NCBI RefSeq assembly: GCF_047159865.1
Contig: NZ_AP038804.1
Coordinates: 186,001-250,000, forward strand
Length of the DNA stretch: 64,000 nucleotides
Direction: 5' to 3'
Source: JAIOSF01 sp047159865
GTDB lineage: Bacteria; Campylobacterota; Campylobacteria; Campylobacterales; Arcobacteraceae
Shown: positions 24,788 through 33,112 of the stretch, piece after piece
How positions within the stretch are numbered: position 1 is the stretch's first letter
How the letters are laid out: each line of letters opens with the position of its first letter
Notes under the pieces: generated by a model
What the model was told of the DNA's origin: nothing
Seen by the model: the letters and a program-made list of their open reading frames with translations, nothing else
Databases searched by the model: none
Made by a program: the position numbers and the translations under genes

Positions 24788-26118
24788 TTTCAGATCCACT
24801 AATATTATCAGCGGTAATTATGGTAATAATGTTTGCATTATTACTTTCATCAGTATGGATTGGAGTTTCTTTAATCATCACAGGTATTGTAGGGATGCTC
24901 TTATTTGATCATAATCTTCCTCCAGTAATCAGTGTATATACAAAAATCGGTGATTTATTGGCTGGTTCTTTATATGATGCTTTAAATTCATGGTCACTAG
25001 CAGCTTTACCTATGTTTATTTTAATGGGTGAAATTTTATATAAATCTTCTATATCTACAAGATTGTTAAATGGTCTTAAACCATGGTTAGCATATATTCC
25101 AGGTGGTTTATTACATGTAAATGTTGCAGCATGTTCACTATTTGCAGCCGTATCTGGATCAAGTGCTGCTACAACAGCAACTGTTGGTAAGATTACACTA
25201 GATGAGTTAGAAAAAAGAGGATACTCAAAATCAATTGCGATGGGTTCTTTAGCAGGTGCTGGAACTTTAGGTTTTTTAATACCACCATCACTAATTATGA
25301 TTATTTATGGAGTATTGGCTGATGTATCTATTGGTAAACTATTTGTTGCTGGTCTTTTACCAGGACTTTTACTTGCAACATTATATTCATTTTATATTAT
25401 GGCTGCTGCGAAAATTGATCCAAGTGTAGAACCAGAAATAAAAGAGACATTTACATGGTCACAAAAATTTGCTTCATTAAAAGATTTACTTCCTGTATTT
25501 TCTTTAATTACAGTGATTTTAGGTTCTATTTATGGTGGTCTTGCTACACCAACAGAAGCTGCTGCTTTAGGTGTTTTAGGTGCAATTATTTTAGCGATTT
25601 ATTTTAAAAGTTTTTCATGGGAAATATTTAAAACTGCTACATTAAATGCTGTAGTTACTTCAGCTATGATTAGTTTTATTATTGCAGGAGCTGTATTTTT
25701 ATCTCAGGTGATTGGATTTTTAGGAATTGCTCGTGCTATGAGTGAGTTTATCACTAGTCTTGGACTAACTCCATTAATGTTAATTTTACTTATTGGTATC
25801 ATGTACATTATTCTAGGTATGATTCTTGAAGCTATATCTATTGTTGTTATGACTTTACCTATTGTTTTACCTATTGTGATACTAGCAGGTTATGATCCAT
25901 TGTGGTTTGGAGTATTTTTAGTGTTTATGGTTGAGATGGCACAGATAACTCCACCTGTTGGATTTTCGCTCTTTGTCATTCAGAGCATATCCAATGAAAA
26001 GATTGAGACAATATTAAAAGCAACTTTTCCATTTTTTATTATGATGATTATTACAGTAATGGCAATTACATTTTTTCCAGAAATTGTTTATTACTTACCT
26101 AATCAGATGATTCAATAG
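24784..26118 (+). CDS. dctM: TRAP transporter large permease subunit DctM
   Basis: This is a 444-residue polytopic protein with about 12 hydrophobic segments, the usual length for DctM. FAAVSGSSAATTATVGKIT near residue 118, GAGTLGFLIPPSLIMIIYGV near 157 and the late AQITPPVGFSLFV near 385 are the conserved DctM motifs that form the sodium and substrate sites. It is driven by ion gradients, not ATP. It overlaps dctQ by four bases and is followed 45 bases later by pxpA. Confidence 0.93.
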   Translation: MISDPLILSAVIMVIMFALLLSSVWIGVSLIITGIVGMLLFDHNLPPVISVYTKIGDLLAGSLYDALNSWSLAALPMFILMGEILYKSSISTRLLNGLKPWLAYIPGGLLHVNVAACSLFAAVSGSSAATTATVGKITLDELEKRGYSKSIAMGSLAGAGTLGFLIPPSLIMIIYGVLADVSIGKLFVAGLLPGLLLATLYSFYIMAAAKIDPSVEPEIKETFTWSQKFASLKDLLPVFSLITVILGSIYGGLATPTEAAALGVLGAIILAIYFKSFSWEIFKTATLNAVVTSAMISFIIAGAVFLSQVIGFLGIARAMSEFITSLGLTPLMLILLIGIMYIILGMILEAISIVVMTLPIVLPIVILAGYDPLWFGVFLVFMVEMAQITPPVGFSLFVIQSISNEKIETILKATFPFFIMMIITVMAITFFPEIVYYLPNQMIQ

Positions 26119-26163
26119 TAAATATGATAAAATAAGAAAATAACAAATGATGAAGGTAAAGAG

Positions 26164-26892
26164 ATGATAAAATTAAATTGTGATATGGGGGAAAGCTTCG
26201 GTATCTGGAAAATGGGTGAAGATGACCTAATCATGCCATATATTAATATGGCAAACTTAGCTTGTGGTTTTCACAGCTCTGATAGTACTACTATGAATAA
26301 ATCTGTAGAACTTGCTGTAAAACACAATGTAACTATTGGAGCACATCCTTCATATCAAGATTTAGTTGGATTTGGAAGACGAAGTATTGCTTGTACAGAG
26401 GAAGAGATTAGTGCTATTATACTTTATCAAATTGGTGCATTAAGTAGTTTTTGTAAAGTACATAATACTAACATATCATATGTGAAGCCACATGGTGCTT
26501 TATATAATGATATGATGAAAGATGAAAACATTTTCAAATCTATTTTAAGAGCTATTGCATCTTTTGATAAAACAATTAAACTTATGATTTTATCAACACC
26601 TGATTATGAAAGATTTGAAAATATCGCTTCATTTTATGATATAGAATTACTGTATGAAGTATTTGCAGACAGAAACTACAATGATGATGGTAGCTTAGTT
26701 TCCAGGACACAAACTAATGCAGTTGTGCACAATGAAGAAGATGTAATATCTCGAGTAAAAATACTATCAAAAGATGGTTATATAAAAAGTATAAATGGGA
26801 AAAAACTCCCTATAAAAGCTGATACAATTTGTGTTCATGGTGATGGAGAAAATGCTCTATCATTTATAAAGGCACTCAAAAAAGTACTTTAA
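26164..26892 (+). CDS. pxpA: 5-oxoprolinase subunit A (LamB/YcsF family)
   Basis: This 242-residue protein starts KLNCDMGESFGIWKMG, the LamB/YcsF signature. ANLACGFHSSD near residue 37 and GAHPSYQDLVGFGRR near 59 follow, then KPHGALYNDM near 110 and FADRNYNDDGSLVSR near 162. PxpA works with PxpBC to hydrolyse 5-oxoproline to glutamate with ATP. The pxpB gene follows after two bases. Together with the TRAP genes this gives a complete uptake-and-hydrolysis set. Confidence 0.93.
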   Translation: MIKLNCDMGESFGIWKMGEDDLIMPYINMANLACGFHSSDSTTMNKSVELAVKHNVTIGAHPSYQDLVGFGRRSIACTEEEISAIILYQIGALSSFCKVHNTNISYVKPHGALYNDMMKDENIFKSILRAIASFDKTIKLMILSTPDYERFENIASFYDIELLYEVFADRNYNDDGSLVSRTQTNAVVHNEEDVISRVKILSKDGYIKSINGKKLPIKADTICVHGDGENALSFIKALKKVL

Positions 26893-26894
26893 GA

Positions 26895-27578
26895 ATGGAA
26901 ATTAAACTAGCATCTGTTGATTCGATCATAATATATTTTGGAGATGTTATCTCTAAAGAGAATTCAAATCAAGTAAAGTCAGCCTATAAAGTACTAAAAG
27001 ATTTAAACAGCCCTTATCTTATAGAGATAATTCCCTCTTATAACTCTATATTAGTTACTTATGATATTTTTAAATATACCTTTGAAGATATTCAAGTATA
27101 TTTAAATGATTTGCTAAAAAATATACAAATAGAAAATAAAAATGATTCAGAGATTATAACAGTAGATGTTTATTATGGTGAAGAAGTTGGACTGGACTTA
27201 CAAAGAGTAGCAACAAAAGCAAATATATCAATCCAAGAGGTTATCGAAATTCATAGTGCAAAGCTTTATGATGTTTATGCCATAGGTTTTTTACCAGGCT
27301 TTGCATATATGGCATCTGTAAATGAAAAGATCATTACCCCTAGACTTTCAACACCAAGAAAAAAAATACCGAAAGGCTCCGTAGCTATTGCAGATAATCA
27401 AACTGCAATTTATCCACAAAACTCCCCTGGGGGATGGAATATATTAGGGAAAACAACATTTGAACTTTTTGATAAGAGTCTCGAAGCTTTGTCCCCTATT
27501 ACAATCGAATCAAAAATAAAATTTAATCCTATTTCAAAAGATGAGTTTTTACAACAAGGAGGAGTTCTTGAGTTTTGA
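26895..27578 (+). CDS. pxpB: 5-oxoprolinase subunit B (KipI/allophanate-hydrolase subunit 1 family)
   Basis: This is a 227-residue CT_C_D domain protein. Family motifs IHSAKLYDVYAIGFLPGFAYM near residue 115-135, TPRLSTPRKKIPKGSVAIA near 149-167 and QNSPGGWNILGKT near 176 are present. It forms the carboxyltransferase-like complex with PxpC that activates oxoproline. Its end overlaps pxpC by 11 bases. Confidence 0.92.
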   Translation: MEIKLASVDSIIIYFGDVISKENSNQVKSAYKVLKDLNSPYLIEIIPSYNSILVTYDIFKYTFEDIQVYLNDLLKNIQIENKNDSEIITVDVYYGEEVGLDLQRVATKANISIQEVIEIHSAKLYDVYAIGFLPGFAYMASVNEKIITPRLSTPRKKIPKGSVAIADNQTAIYPQNSPGGWNILGKTTFELFDKSLEALSPITIESKIKFNPISKDEFLQQGGVLEF

Positions 27579-28479
27579 GGTTATAAAAGCAGGTTTATTC
27601 ACAACAATACAAGATAGAGGAAGATTTTCATTTACACATCTAGGTGTAACAAACTCAGGTGTGATGGATGAATATGCAAGTTTAAGTGCACATAAATTAT
27701 TGGGTAATGACTTAGATACAAATATTTTAGAAATTACATTTTCAAACTTTGAATTATTGGCAAATGAAGACACAAATATTTGCATCACAGGAGCATCTTG
27801 TGAGTTTTCTATAAATGATATTTTACAAAACACTTGGCAAGTACATAAAATACATAAAGGTGATAGTATAAAAATAGGTAAAATTATAGATGGTCAAAGA
27901 GTCTATTTAGCTGTCAAACATGGTTTTAATATAAAAAAAGAATTTGGGAGTAACTCTACAACAATGAAAGAGTCTTTAGGTGGAATTTCTGGCATCCAAA
28001 TCAAAAATGGCAACATCCTACCATATACAAAAAACAACGATGAAATTTTAAATAGATGGCATACCAAACACATACCTAAATATGAAAAAGAGTTAACACT
28101 TCGAGTTTTACTTTCATACCAAGAGAGTAGTTTTTCTACTTATGAGAAAGAAAAATTCTTCAACTCTTCTTATACTATTACACCTGACTTTAACAGAATG
28201 GCTTGTAAACTAAAAGGTGAACCAATCAACTCTTCTTTAGATGGTATCATCTCTGAAGCCATTAGTTTTGGAAGCATCCAAATACCAAAAGATGGTCAAC
28301 CCATCATTTTACTAAAAGAGAGACAAACTATAGGAGGCTATCCTAAAATAGGAACAGTTTTAAGTATAGACTGTTTTAAGCTAGCACAAATGAAAATTGG
28401 TGGAACCATAAAATTTGAAGAGATAGATATAACTACAGCACAAAATAAACTTAGGGATTTTTATAGGGCTTTTGAGTAA
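27568..28479 (+). CDS. pxpC: 5-oxoprolinase subunit C (KipA/allophanate-hydrolase subunit 2 family)
   Basis: This is a 303-residue CT_A_B domain protein: VIKAGLFTTIQDRGRFSFTHLG at the start, SGVMDEYASLSAHKLLGN, and the late LLKERQTIGGYPKIGTV and LAQMKIGGTIKF motifs. A TTG at 27568 is chosen as the start because AAGGAGG lies at 27557-27563 with ideal spacing; an ATG at 27541 would add nine residues and overlap pxpB more. It closes the pxpABC set. Confidence 0.9.
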   Translation: MSFEVIKAGLFTTIQDRGRFSFTHLGVTNSGVMDEYASLSAHKLLGNDLDTNILEITFSNFELLANEDTNICITGASCEFSINDILQNTWQVHKIHKGDSIKIGKIIDGQRVYLAVKHGFNIKKEFGSNSTTMKESLGGISGIQIKNGNILPYTKNNDEILNRWHTKHIPKYEKELTLRVLLSYQESSFSTYEKEKFFNSSYTITPDFNRMACKLKGEPINSSLDGIISEAISFGSIQIPKDGQPIILLKERQTIGGYPKIGTVLSIDCFKLAQMKIGGTIKFEEIDITTAQNKLRDFYRAFE

Positions 28480-28501
28480 ATTATTCTTTATTCTTAACCT
28501 A

Positions 28502-28516
28502 TGATAAGTATTATCA
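28502..28516. promoter_or_regulatory. Fur-like 7-1-7 palindrome upstream of nnrS
   Basis: TGATAAGTATTATCA differs from the 7-1-7 Fur box (TGATAAT-N-ATTATCA) at one position; with its flanks it forms ATGATAA-GTA-TTATCAT at 28501-28517. It lies 50 bases before the start of the NnrS gene and does not fit FNR spacing. A Fur-family or other metal/NO regulator is the likely binder. Confidence 0.6.
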
Positions 28517-28565
28517 TTTAAACTTGTGATACCATTTCAAAATAAATCGTTAAAAAGGTCTACTT

Positions 28566-29714
28566 TTGAAAAATAGTTATTTCTTATCTCAACCCCACCA
28601 GCCATTTTTTGTATTGAGTTTTATCAATGCAATTATTTTTATGCTTATGTTCATGCTTTCATATAAAGGAGTTTTACCTTTTAGTGTAGATATTGTGAAC
28701 TTTCATGCTTTTGGACTCATTTATCTCTTTTTGACTCCTGCATTTTTCGCATTTTTATTTACAACTTTTCCGAGGTTTTTATCTACCCCTGTAGTTTTAA
28801 AATCTTTATACATTAAAATATTTATATTATTTGTTCTTGCTAGTATCTCATTTCTAATCGGTGCTATTTTTTCTGATTTACTGTATAAAATAGGTATGAT
28901 TTTAGCTGGTCTTGGATTTTTATACTCATATAAAACAATCTTTGATATCTATAAAAAATCTACAGTGGTAAACAAACACGATGCTTTTTGGATACTAGCA
29001 GGTGCAAGTTTTGGTATCTTAGGAATCATATCTTTTATAGTTACACCATTTACAAACTTTAGTGTACAAGTATCTGTGTATTTATATCTTTTTGTATTGG
29101 CTTTTTCAGTAGCTCAAAGAATGATTCCTTTTTTCTCTCAGTGTAGATTTAATAAAGATAAAAACTTTGTTAAATATGTAGTGATATTTTTAGCTTTACA
29201 TGTTGTATGTGAGCTTATATATACAAACTCTTCTTTTGCTGTTGATTTAATTTTAGCTGGATACATAGCAAAAGAGTTAAAAAGATGGAAGCTTCCATTC
29301 CCAAATCAAAACCCAATGTTAAGCATACTTCATATCGCTCTATTTTGGGTACCATTAGCATTTTTTCTATCAGCTATCTCAAATGGAATGGAACTATTTT
29401 ATGACAAAAGTTTTTTAGCTTTAGATATCCATAGTTTGATGTTAGGTTTTTTACTTACTGTACTTATTGGATTTGGTACTCGTGTGACATTGGGTCATTC
29501 TGGAAATATGATGTTTGCAAATAAACTCACAAAGTTTATATTTATTTGGACTCAAATAGTAGTATTAGTAAGAGTGTTGGTTTCTGTTGTTGCATCTTTA
29601 GGGATGAATTTTATGATTCTATTTGATATTTCTATTACTTTTTGGCTTGTATTATTTATCGTTTGGTCTTGGAAGTTTTTAAAAGTTCTTACACACGGAA
29701 AAAAGTTAAACTAG
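28566..29714 (+). CDS. nnrS: NnrS family heme/copper membrane protein
   Basis: This 382-residue protein has 11-12 hydrophobic segments. The N-terminal SQPHQPFFVLSFINA, the HAFGLIYLF helix near residue 52, FLTTFPRF-type FTTFPRFLSTP near 74, and DIHSLMLGFLLTVLIGFGTRVTLGHSG near 288 are NnrS motifs with their conserved His and Arg. NnrS protects cells from nitric oxide, probably by preventing NO-iron complexes. The start is TTG with AAAAAGG upstream. It has its own promoter region with a Fur-like palindrome, separate from the operon at 1.7-4.8 kb, which it may complement in function. Confidence 0.9.
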   Translation: MKNSYFLSQPHQPFFVLSFINAIIFMLMFMLSYKGVLPFSVDIVNFHAFGLIYLFLTPAFFAFLFTTFPRFLSTPVVLKSLYIKIFILFVLASISFLIGAIFSDLLYKIGMILAGLGFLYSYKTIFDIYKKSTVVNKHDAFWILAGASFGILGIISFIVTPFTNFSVQVSVYLYLFVLAFSVAQRMIPFFSQCRFNKDKNFVKYVVIFLALHVVCELIYTNSSFAVDLILAGYIAKELKRWKLPFPNQNPMLSILHIALFWVPLAFFLSAISNGMELFYDKSFLALDIHSLMLGFLLTVLIGFGTRVTLGHSGNMMFANKLTKFIFIWTQIVVLVRVLVSVVASLGMNFMILFDISITFWLVLFIVWSWKFLKVLTHGKKLN

Positions 29715-29805
29715 TTTATATATTGTTCAATCATTACCCACAATATTTCAAGTCTATCTAAGACTATATAAATAAAATAACTTGTTAAAAATCAAGGAGT
29801 TTAAA

Positions 29806-29970
29806 ATGGATAAATATGAATGTGAAGTATGTGGGTATATATATGACCCTGAAATTGGTGACCCTGATGGAGGGATTGAACCAGGTACAAAATTTGAAGA
29901 TCTACCAGAAGACTGGTGCTGTCCTGACTGCGGTGTAACAAAAGAAGATTTTATTAAATTAGAAGAATAA
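29806..29970 (+). CDS. Rubredoxin
   Basis: This 54-residue protein binds one Fe with two Cys-x2-Cys pairs: CEVCGYIYDPEIGDPDGG near residue 5 and CCPDCGVTKEDF near 37. DPDGGIEPGTKFEDLPEDWCCP is classic rubredoxin. The ATG at 29806 follows AAGGAG; an in-frame TTG at 29782 lacks a ribosome site. It is a cytoplasmic electron carrier, often for oxygen- or NO-reducing flavodiiron proteins or peroxide defence. Confidence 0.95.
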   Translation: MDKYECEVCGYIYDPEIGDPDGGIEPGTKFEDLPEDWCCPDCGVTKEDFIKLEE

Positions 29971-29975
29971 AATCT

Positions 29976-30620
29976 TTATATACCCAAAGCTATCTCCACA
30001 CAGGCATCTAAGGATGTCTGATTTGGAATAAGTGGAGTTATATTTTTTGGAAAATACTGAGCAGTTGTTTTTCCTATACTAATAGCAGTATAACTAGTAT
30101 CCCAAGAAGATATATTTTTAAAAAAACACTCCAATGTAGATGGTGATGAGAAAATAATAATCGAATTTTTTGGTAAAGTGAGCTTTTGTGCATACTCTTT
30201 ACAAATCGTTTCATAGACAACTTCTTTTTCACATAAAACGCCACTATCATTTAAAATACCAAATAAATTTGAAACTACTTTTTTTCCACAAAGATATAAA
30301 ACTTTTTTCCCTTGTAACTGACACTCTATCTCTTTAGCAAAATCATTTCCATGACCATTTTCACCAACATACTCGAGTGTTCCACCTAATTTTTCAAGAG
30401 TTTTCGCTGTTTGAGGAGCTATCACATAAGAAGGTATTTTTTTCCAACTATCACTAAAACTATTTATAGATTTGATTGCATTTCTAGAAGTAAAAACAAG
30501 TGCTTCATATTGTGAAAAATCTATTTCAAAAGGAAGGTATGATATCTCTATCATAGGCAAATTGATAGTATTTGCAACTTTTTTATCACTTAAAATATAA
30601 ATATTTTTTTCTTGAGACAT
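29976..30620 (-). CDS. hemD: Uroporphyrinogen-III synthase
   Basis: This is a 214-residue protein. ALVFTSRNAIKSI near residue 37, SYVIAPQTAKTLEKLG, LYLCGKKV and IIFSSPSTLECFF near 157, then YTAISIGKTTAQYF, follow the two-lobed HemD fold, which cyclises hydroxymethylbilane to uroporphyrinogen III for heme and siroheme. The ATG at 30620 with GGGAAG upstream is preferred over GTG at 30686, which would add 22 residues not typical of the family. It converges with rubredoxin, five bases apart. Confidence 0.85.
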   Translation of the reverse strand: MSQEKNIYILSDKKVANTINLPMIEISYLPFEIDFSQYEALVFTSRNAIKSINSFSDSWKKIPSYVIAPQTAKTLEKLGGTLEYVGENGHGNDFAKEIECQLQGKKVLYLCGKKVVSNLFGILNDSGVLCEKEVVYETICKEYAQKLTLPKNSIIIFSSPSTLECFFKNISSWDTSYTAISIGKTTAQYFPKNITPLIPNQTSLDACVEIALGI

Positions 30621-30778
30621 TGAATTCTTCCCTATTAATTTTGATGACATATTACAACAAATCAAGTTAAGGATAGAATAAATCACTCTTTATACTACAA
30701 TAATTCATATCCTATTAATATATTGTTAAAAATTCTACTTTATAATACGATTTTTAATCTAAATCAAGGAATCAACCA

Positions 30779-31264
30779 ATGACAAAAAACCAAAAAAGAG
30801 ATATTGCCACTTCTGTAACAACATTAGTGTTTATAGTAATAGGAACTACAGGAATAATGATGTATTTTCATATTTTAGATAAATATACAAAAGAGATGCA
30901 CGAGATACTTGGACTTGTATTTGTTGGCGCAGTATTTTTAGATGTATTCGTGAACTTTAACAGCATGAAACAATATTTTAAAAAGAAAACATTTCTTACT
31001 ATATCTATTTTAACTCTCTTAACAGTAGGAATATTTGCAGCCAATTCCCCAAAAGGAGATAATCCTAAACGACTTATAATAGAATCAGTACTTACTTCAA
31101 ATATAGAAAAATCATTTTTATTATTTGTAGATGATATTGATTTTGCAAAGATAAAATTAGAAAAAGCTGGTATAAAAGTTGCTGAAGAGAAAACAATTGA
31201 CGAAATAGCAGAAAAAAACAATCTATCACCTTTTAAAATAATAGATATACTAACTAACAAATAA
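30779..31264 (+). CDS. DUF4405-type small membrane protein
   Basis: This is a 161-residue protein with three hydrophobic segments (about 13-33, 40-58, 73-90). TTGIMMYFHI near residue 26 and the membrane His in KEMHEILGLVFVGAVFLDVFVNF fit the DUF4405 pattern, which resembles a cytochrome-b-like heme-binding helix pair. The C-terminal ~70 residues form a soluble part with DDIDFAKIKLEKAG and EIAEKNNLSPFKI, a helix-turn-helix-like tail found in related proteins. TATAAT lies about 40 bases upstream. Function unknown. Confidence 0.7.
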   Translation: MTKNQKRDIATSVTTLVFIVIGTTGIMMYFHILDKYTKEMHEILGLVFVGAVFLDVFVNFNSMKQYFKKKTFLTISILTLLTVGIFAANSPKGDNPKRLIIESVLTSNIEKSFLLFVDDIDFAKIKLEKAGIKVAEEKTIDEIAEKNNLSPFKIIDILTNK

Positions 31265-31266
31265 AT

Positions 31267-31302
31267 CATAAAAGCAAGAGTATTTTTACTCTTACTTTTA
31301 TG
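31267..31302. terminator. Bidirectional hairpin between the DUF4405 gene and yceI
   Basis: CATAAAAGCAAGAGTA at 31267-31282 and its near-perfect inverse at 31287-31302 (one mismatch) give a 16-base stem with a TTTT loop. It lies between two convergent genes and is a likely terminator for both. Confidence 0.7.
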
Positions 31303-31308
31303 GCAAAA

Positions 31309-31875
31309 CTATTTAGTTTTAATACCTTCAACTTCGATATTTAGTTTTACTGTATCGCCAATAGCTACACCACCTGCTTCTAAAACATCATTGTAAGTTA
31401 GACCAAAGTCTGATCTTTTGATTTTACCACTTAAAGAAAATCCAGCTCTAAAATTCCCCCATGGATCTTTGATAGTTCCACCATTTTCAAGTTCTAGTTT
31501 GATATTTTTTGTTACACCTCTTAGTGTAAAATCGCCATATACATCTTCATCATCAATTTTAGTAACTTTAAAAGTGATTGTAGGATACTTTGATGCATGA
31601 AACATATCATCTGCTACAAGATGTTTATCTCTTTTTGCATTTGCTGTATCAATTGAATTTACCATAATTTCACCAGAAAGTTCTTTTAAAGTATTGTTCT
31701 TCTCATCATATTCAAATGTCCCTTTGAAGTCTGAAAAAGTTCCTGTTACATTTGATATCATCATGTGTTTAATCTTAAATTCAACACTTGAATGCGATGC
31801 ATCTACATTATAGTTACCTGCAAATAATGTAGAGACTAATAAACTACTACCTACTATGATTTTCTTTATATTCAT
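31309..31875 (-). CDS. YceI-family periplasmic protein
   Basis: This 188-residue protein has a Sec signal peptide ending near residue 19 (ASTLFAGNY-like cleavage). Next come YNVDASHSSVEFKIKHMMISNVTGTF, FHASKYPTITFKVT and DFGLTYND, all hallmarks of the YceI lipocalin-like barrel that binds polyisoprenoids. The function in bacteria is stress-related and not fully clear. It is divergent from a marR gene, and the shared region holds stacked palindromes, so MarR control is likely. Confidence 0.92.
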   Translation of the reverse strand: MNIKKIIVGSSLLVSTLFAGNYNVDASHSSVEFKIKHMMISNVTGTFSDFKGTFEYDEKNNTLKELSGEIMVNSIDTANAKRDKHLVADDMFHASKYPTITFKVTKIDDEDVYGDFTLRGVTKNIKLELENGGTIKDPWGNFRAGFSLSGKIKRSDFGLTYNDVLEAGGVAIGDTVKLNIEVEGIKTK

Positions 31876-31933
31876 ATTATTTCCTTATTTTAAATTGATA
31901 TTAGTTTATCATCGATTCACTTATTTTAACTTT

Positions 31934-31965
31934 AAAGTATCTTACTAGTAAAGTACTTATACTTT
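31934..31965. promoter_or_regulatory. Stacked palindromes between yceI and marR
   Basis: AAAGTAT at 31934-31940 and ATACTTT at 31959-31965 are inverted. Between them lie two perfect palindromes, TTACTAGTAA (31942-31951) and AAGTACTT (31951-31958). This 32-base element sits in the divergent promoter region and is the probable operator of the MarR-type regulator. Confidence 0.55.
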
Positions 31966-32005
31966 ATTATATGTTTATCTTATACAAATTATAGTATCAT
32001 TATAT

Positions 32006-32494
32006 ATGAATATTTACGAAATAGAAAAAAGTATCCAAAACCATAAAACAAGATCTTCAGAGACATACAACGATGTTATAAATTTAACTATTCCTTTTTA
32101 TATGTTATATAAAAATATAATGGAGGGGATTACAAGTATACAAAATGATTCTTACCATATAAACAATTCAGAACTAGATGTATTGGCTTCTTTGATTTTA
32201 TCAGGAAATAAATATACTTTAAGTCCTACTAAACTTCATGAAAGATTGCTTTTTACTTCTGGGGCTATTACTAAAGTTCTCAAAAAATTAGAAGAGAAAG
32301 AGTATATAATTAGAGTGGATAATCTTCACGATAAGAGAAGTAAATTAGTACAAATTACACCTCTAGGTAAAGAGATTTGTCAAGCTGCTTTAAAAGATGT
32401 AATTTTATATGAAGAAAAATGTTTTAACACTCTGACACAAAAAGAGAAAAATACATTGCAAAACCTTTTACTCAAAACATTAAAAAACTTTTAA
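32006..32494 (+). CDS. MarR-family transcriptional regulator
   Basis: This is a 162-residue protein with the MarR winged helix in the middle and helical dimerisation ends: SELDVLASLILSG near residue 52, PTKLHERLLFTSGAITKVLKKLEEKEYI near 73-100 (recognition helix) and the wing VDNLHDKRSKLVQIT. MarR members respond to phenolic or oxidising ligands. It is divergent from yceI and likely represses it and itself. Confidence 0.92.
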   Translation: MNIYEIEKSIQNHKTRSSETYNDVINLTIPFYMLYKNIMEGITSIQNDSYHINNSELDVLASLILSGNKYTLSPTKLHERLLFTSGAITKVLKKLEEKEYIIRVDNLHDKRSKLVQITPLGKEICQAALKDVILYEEKCFNTLTQKEKNTLQNLLLKTLKNF

Positions 32495-32511
32495 CAGTTC
32501 ATTAAGACACT

Positions 32512-32555
32512 GTTAATATAAAGTTAAATAGTCGTTAACTTCAATAGTTTATACT
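32512..32555 (+). promoter_or_regulatory. Three GTTAA direct repeats at 11-base steps and a -10 element before the Spy-like gene
   Basis: GTTAA occurs at 32512, 32523 and 32534, exactly 11 bases (one helical turn) apart, followed by TATACT at 32550-32555. Such repeats are the usual binding form for OmpR/CpxR-type regulators, and one is encoded two genes later. TTAACAG at 32491-32497 and CTGTTAA at 32510-32516 also form an inverted repeat over the marR stop, maybe its terminator. Confidence 0.6.
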
Positions 32556-32581
32556 TTCAATACAAAAAAAAAGGATATAAC

Positions 32582-33112
32582 ATGAAAAACATTAAAAAAT
32601 CTGTACTATTTGCAACAGCTTTATTTGCAGCAACATCAATATATGCAAACAACACGCATAACAATAATCAAGAAGGGAAAAATTGTAAGTCTCATAAATG
32701 TGTAAAACACAAAGAGGGATACAAAAAATATCATGGATATAAAAATCATGATAAAAAACAAAGAAGAGGTCATAGAGGTGATATAAGTAGATTTATTATT
32801 GGAGCTGTTTATGACTTAAAATTAGAAAAAACACAAATAACAAAAATCGATGAAACTATCCAAGAATTTAAAAATAAAAGATTTGATAGATTTAATGCTT
32901 TTAAAAAAGATGGTTTTGATAAAAAAGCATACATAGAAGCACGAACAAAAACAAAAGAAGATAAAATAAAACTCAAAGCTGATTTAATAGAAGATATCTA
33001 TGCTATTTTAAATAAAGAACAAAAAGATAAACTAAATAAAGAGATTCAAACATTTAAAAATATGAAAAACAAAAGAGGTAAAAATGGTTCAAGTTGCCAT
33101 GATAGAAGATGA
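32582..33112 (+). CDS. Spy/CpxP-like periplasmic stress protein
   Basis: This 176-residue protein has a signal peptide (cleavage near residue 22, SIYANN), a His/Lys/Cys-rich stretch to about residue 65, then helical LTxxQ-like regions: LEKTQITKIDETIQEFKN and ILNKEQKDKLNKEI. This is the Spy/CpxP pattern of a periplasmic chaperone that senses misfolding or metal. The His-rich part could bind metal. It leads an operon with a two-component system, as cpxP relates to cpxRA, and its end overlaps the regulator gene by 29 bases. Family assignment is by pattern, not close identity. Confidence 0.7.
   Translation: MKNIKKSVLFATALFAATSIYANNTHNNNQEGKNCKSHKCVKHKEGYKKYHGYKNHDKKQRRGHRGDISRFIIGAVYDLKLEKTQITKIDETIQEFKNKRFDRFNAFKKDGFDKKAYIEARTKTKEDKIKLKADLIEDIYAILNKEQKDKLNKEIQTFKNMKNKRGKNGSSCHDRR

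Noticed and set aside
28501..28517. FNR box before nnrS
   Set aside because: The half sites are TGAT-N7-ATCA, not the N4 spacing FNR needs; a Fur-like 7-1-7 reading fits better.
30621..30686. Longer hemD start at a GTG
   Set aside because: Adds 22 residues without family match, and the ATG at 30620 has a better upstream ribosome site.
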